This document shows positions 61,403 through 64,000 of a stretch of 64,000 nucleotides of DNA, one piece after another. Under the pieces are notes generated by a model, which searched no databases, was not told where the DNA came from, and saw nothing but the letters and a program-made list of their open reading frames with translations. Position 1 is the first letter of the stretch, and each line of letters opens with the position of its first letter. A program made the translations under genes and the position numbers. This DNA comes from Bacteroidaceae bacterium (lineage in GTDB: Bacteria; Bacteroidota; Bacteroidia; Bacteroidales; Bacteroidaceae), in contig JAGCDQ010000056.1 of assembly GCA_017651245.1 (NCBI GenBank), positions 1-64,000 on the forward strand. Reading direction: 5' to 3'.

Positions 61403-61834
61403 TTAAAAATAAAAAACTGTATTGATATTGGGGTCAAGATAGAACTTCTCGCACTGAGCGACCAGAGGCGCAAAGTTATAAAGAATGCCAATCCTCACTC
61501 CTGCATTACGCATATAATTAGTAAGTTGAATACGTTCATGGAATGAAATCTCTTCTATGGCTTTACATTCGAGAAAAACCTTTTCTTTGCAAAAAAAGTC
61601 TACTCGTAATGTGGATTGAATCTCACGACCACGAAAGGTCGGATGAAAGTGATATTCTTTCTGGTAAGGTATGTGCGCGTCATCCAATGCGAGTTTCAAG
61701 CAGTCTTGATATACATATTCCGTCAATTCGGGTCCCTTCTCACGATGCACTTCCTGACAGCATCCCACAATATCATAGACGAACTTCTTCAACTTTGTCC
61801 TCAACACATCATCTTGCAACACACCGATTTCCAT
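61403..61834 (-). CDS. GxxExxY family protein (PD-(D/E)xK nuclease-like)
   Basis: 143 residues. A GxxExxY-like block (KGPELTEYVYQD, 33-44) has Glu at 36 where the name-giving Gly is expected, with Glu39 and Tyr42 kept. A nuclease-like core RVDFFCKEKVFLECKA supplies Asp79, Glu89 and Lys91, the PD-(D/E)xK pattern. The function of the family is unknown. It has no coding partner: the gene and its spacers sit between perfect 19-base inverted repeats (61366-61384, 61876-61894) in the middle of a housekeeping cluster, which suggests it arrived as a small mobile unit. Confidence 0.85.
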   Translation of the reverse strand: MEIGVLQDDVLRTKLKKFVYDIVGCCQEVHREKGPELTEYVYQDCLKLALDDAHIPYQKEYHFHPTFRGREIQSTLRVDFFCKEKVFLECKAIEEISFHERIQLTNYMRNAGVRIGILYNFAPLVAQCEKFYLDPNINTVFYF

Positions 61835-61875
61835 TCTCTTTTTTGTTTATTTTTACTTATTTTTACCTATTTTTC

Positions 61876-61894
61876 TTTCGGCGGCTTGCCGCAA
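61876..61894 (+). repeat. GxxExxY-flanking inverted repeat, right arm
   Basis: TTTCGGCGGCTTGCCGCAA, exact reverse complement of the left arm. T-rich sequence lies on the gene side, mirroring the A-rich side of the left arm. It starts 10 bases past the lysS stop codon. Confidence 0.9.
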
Positions 61895-61903
61895 CCATTC
61901 ACA

Positions 61904-63655
61904 TCAAACCTTAGCTACGATATTGCTAATTTCCTCCACACTCGGTTTCTGAATGTCCAACTTGTATTTCTTCAACACTTCGCCAATCTGCTGCTGGATC
62001 TTCTGGGCATTGCCACCCTCAAGGTCGCTCACGAGGTTGTAACCCACCTTGTAGAGCACAGGCACGATGTCCTCAGAGAAACCCAGCGCCACGAACTTAT
62101 CCACACCGTCACGTGGAGCTTTCTTCTCTGGCTTCATGGTTGGGAAGAGCAACACCTCCTGAATGGTGGGCTGACCCGTCATGAGGATAGCCAGACGGTC
62201 AATACCAATACCGATACCTGATGTAGGAGGCATACCATACTGGAGCGCACGGAGGAAGTCGTGGTCAATCACCATTGCCTCGTCGTCACCCTTGTCTGCC
62301 AACTTCATCTGCTCGATGAAACGTTCCTCTTGGTCAATCGGGTCATTCAACTCAGAGTAAGCATTTGCCAACTCCTTGCCATTCACCATCAACTCAAAGC
62401 GCTCGGTCAAGCCAGCCTTTGAACGGTGCATCTTCGTGAGAGGAGACATCTCCACTGGGTAGTCGGTGATGAAAGTGGGCTGAATGAACGAGCCTTCGCA
62501 GAACTCACCAAACAACTCGTCGATGAGTTTGCCTTTACCCATGGTCTCATCCACTTCCATGCCCTCCTCCTTGCAGAAAGCACGGATTTCCTCTTCCGTC
62601 TTGCCCTCGCAGTCGAAGCCCGTCTTCTCCTTGATGGCATCCAAGATAGGCAGACGGCGATAAGGAGCCTTGAAGCTCACCATGTTGTCACCAATCTTTA
62701 CCTCAGTCGTGCCATTCACAGCCACACAAATCTTCTCCAGCAACTGCTCCGTGAAGGACATCATCCAGTTATAGTCTTTATATGCCACATACAGCTCCAT
62801 GCACGTGAACTCAGGATTGTGGCTTCTGTCCATACCCTCATTGCGGAAGTTTCTGCCAATCTCGTACACACCTTCGAAACCGCCCACAATCAGACGTTTC
62901 AGGTACAGCTCTGTGGCAATACGCAGATAGAGATCCACATTCAGCGCATTGTGGTGTGTGATGAATGGGCGAGCCGATGCACCACCCGCAATCTGTTGCA
63001 GGATAGGCGTCTCCACTTCCGTGAAACCAGCCTCATCAAACACCTGACGCATCGTCCTCAGAATGGTGGCACGCTTCAGGAAGGTGTCCTTCACGCCATT
63101 GTTCACCACCAAATCCACATAACGCTGACGATAGCGCAACTCAGGGTCTTCAAAAGCATCAAACACCTGACCGTCCTTCTCCTTCACGATAGGCAGTGGC
63201 TTCAAGCTCTTTGCCAACACCGTCAAGGACTGCGCATGCACACTGATTTCACCTGTCTGTGTACGGAACACAAAGCCCTTCACACCAATAAAGTCGCCCA
63301 AATCGAGCAACTTCTTGAACACTTGGTTGTACAAGTCCTTGTTTTCCTCAGGACAAATGTCGTCACGAGTCACATACACCTGAATCCTACCCTTGGAGTC
63401 CTGCAACTCCACAAAACTTGCCTTGCCCATCACACGACGGCTCATCATGCGGCCAGCAATGCACACCTCACGAAGTGGCTCCGTAGGGTTTCCCTCAGCA
63501 TCCACAGCAGGGTCTTTGAATTCAGCAATGATATCTGTTGAAAATGCGTTCGTTGGATATTCCTCTGCTGGATATGGATTGATGCCCATATCCTTTAATG
63601 CCTGCAGGTTACTTCTTCTGTTAATCTCCTGCTCCGATAGTTCAAGTACGTTCAT
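61904..63655 (-). CDS. lysS: Lysyl-tRNA synthetase (class II)
   Basis: 583 residues from the ATG at 63655 (MNVLELSEQEINRRSNL); an earlier in-frame start would lie past the promoter and is rejected. It has an N-terminal OB-fold anticodon-binding domain (about 50-165, VCIAGRMMSRRVMGKASFVELQD) and a class II catalytic core with motif 2 (IGRNFRNEGMDRSHNPEFTCMELY) and motif 3 (GIGIGIDRLAILMTG). An extra C-terminal extension of about 75 residues (FVALGFSEDIVPVLYKVGYN...) is typical of Bacteroidales enzymes. Confidence 0.96.
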   Translation of the reverse strand: MNVLELSEQEINRRSNLQALKDMGINPYPAEEYPTNAFSTDIIAEFKDPAVDAEGNPTEPLREVCIAGRMMSRRVMGKASFVELQDSKGRIQVYVTRDDICPEENKDLYNQVFKKLLDLGDFIGVKGFVFRTQTGEISVHAQSLTVLAKSLKPLPIVKEKDGQVFDAFEDPELRYRQRYVDLVVNNGVKDTFLKRATILRTMRQVFDEAGFTEVETPILQQIAGGASARPFITHHNALNVDLYLRIATELYLKRLIVGGFEGVYEIGRNFRNEGMDRSHNPEFTCMELYVAYKDYNWMMSFTEQLLEKICVAVNGTTEVKIGDNMVSFKAPYRRLPILDAIKEKTGFDCEGKTEEEIRAFCKEEGMEVDETMGKGKLIDELFGEFCEGSFIQPTFITDYPVEMSPLTKMHRSKAGLTERFELMVNGKELANAYSELNDPIDQEERFIEQMKLADKGDDEAMVIDHDFLRALQYGMPPTSGIGIGIDRLAILMTGQPTIQEVLLFPTMKPEKKAPRDGVDKFVALGFSEDIVPVLYKVGYNLVSDLEGGNAQKIQQQIGEVLKKYKLDIQKPSVEEISNIVAKV

Positions 63656-63694
63656 TCTACTTCTATATCTTATTTCTACTATATATTTTGTGTG

Positions 63695-63726
63695 CAAAGG
63701 TAGTGCAAATCGAGCGAAATACAAAA
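63695..63726 (-). promoter_or_regulatory. Promoter of lysS
   Basis: On the minus strand TTTTG (63726-63722), exactly 19 bases (TATTTCGCTC...), then TACCTTTG (63702-63695). A perfect consensus about 40 bases before the start codon. Confidence 0.88.
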
Positions 63727-63856
63727 TAAATCAACATTTATTTAGGCAATGATATAGAAGTTGATACCATTCACTTACCACTTTTCTTTTTTCCAAAGTC
63801 AATCATTGTTACTAAACAGGGCTAAGTTCTCCTTGATCAAGTATGAATGAATGAGA

Positions 63857-63886
63857 ATGGGCAGCCAATTTGACTGCCCATTTTTT
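63857..63886 (+). terminator. Terminator without a visible gene
   Basis: A perfect 8-base-pair stem ATGGGCAG/CTGCCCAT around a 9-base loop, followed by TTTTTT on the plus strand. No plus-strand gene precedes it (63727-63856 holds no reading frame). It could end a short RNA, or stop a minus-strand gene entering from the right. The remaining bases to 64000 show nothing recognisable. Confidence 0.65.
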
Positions 63887-64000
63887 ATCAAGTCTTTGCC
63901 AACCTCCATATCATTGCTAAAAAAACAGAGATTTATTTGGTTGTTGAAAAATTACGAGAAAGGTGCAGATTTAACATCTATTCGTAGAAATAGAGGAGGA

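Noticed and set aside
62426-63541. 371-codon plus-strand frame opposite lysS
   Set aside because: It is a shadow of the lysS reading frame, rich in His, Leu and Arg, without start context or domains.

Overview
The window looks like a chromosomal segment of a member of the Bacteroidota, most likely Bacteroidales near Prevotellaceae (Prevotella/Segatella). This rests on repeated promoters of the Bacteroidota type (TTTG, 19-21 bases, TAnnTTTG; best cases TTTTG-N19-TACCTTTG), A-rich sequence instead of Shine-Dalgarno sites before starts, a complete moxR-DUF58-batA-B-D-C-E type aerotolerance cluster, Bacteroidota-specific small proteins (DUF3276, DUF4295, DUF5606, DUF4250), a tmRNA encoding the tag GETRYALAA, and an LDGRK...KGVYLYQGKKIYVK-like C-terminal tail on a secreted protein.

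Layout. 1-4720: an accessory cassette (coiled-coil protein, two small proteins, a large VirE-N/primase-helicase-like protein and a DUF5675 protein), bracketed by an inverted pair of GGGAC-rich repeats. 4742-15413 (minus): an exopolysaccharide/capsule locus with initiating sugar transferase, Wza-like exporter, UDP-galactopyranose mutase, Wzz, Wzy, Wzx, a secreted beta-helix protein, one glycosyltransferase and a secreted protein whose signal peptide carries an in-frame stop. 15623-19208: pepT, hslR, pth, rplY, DUF3276. 19458-22986: nusB-yajC-ybbR-coaE-DUF5606-DUF4250 operon. 23065-27104: two secreted esterases and a DUF4380 protein. 27182-31465 (minus): hisG-hisD-hisC-hisB. 31522-34981: a GT2 glycosyltransferase, a membrane protein, recR, and a YtxH/holin-like trio. 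35187-41150: SPOR lipoprotein, DUF3089 lipoprotein, about 1 kb of hairpin-rich non-coding DNA, an AGCS symporter and a CPA2 antiporter. 41188-41804: tmRNA and tRNA-Cys. 41923-52307: tilS, a PAP2 phosphatase and the Bat operon. 52489-57202 (minus): rpmB-rpmG-DUF4295, then ftsY-rimO-HU-HU/LysM. 57459-63655 (minus): lysS, a GxxExxY gene inside a perfect inverted repeat, gpsA, pgi, fprA, tRNA-Arg.

Most of the window is ordinary core genome. The parts most worth a second look are: (1) the HU-transmembrane-LysM protein at 52489-53736, whose predicted layout would join DNA in the cytoplasm to peptidoglycan in the periplasm; (2) the left-hand cassette, where neighbouring small proteins share an unusual VQGNY-D-HDN motif at facing ends; (3) a family of intergenic palindromes centred on GGC(TT/AA)GCC, two of which bracket the GxxExxY gene; (4) a duplicated 18-base tmRNA 3' end that looks like an integration scar; (5) the hairpin-rich spacer at 36.8-37.7 kb. 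Gene functions are assigned from recognised sequence motifs only; no database search was possible.
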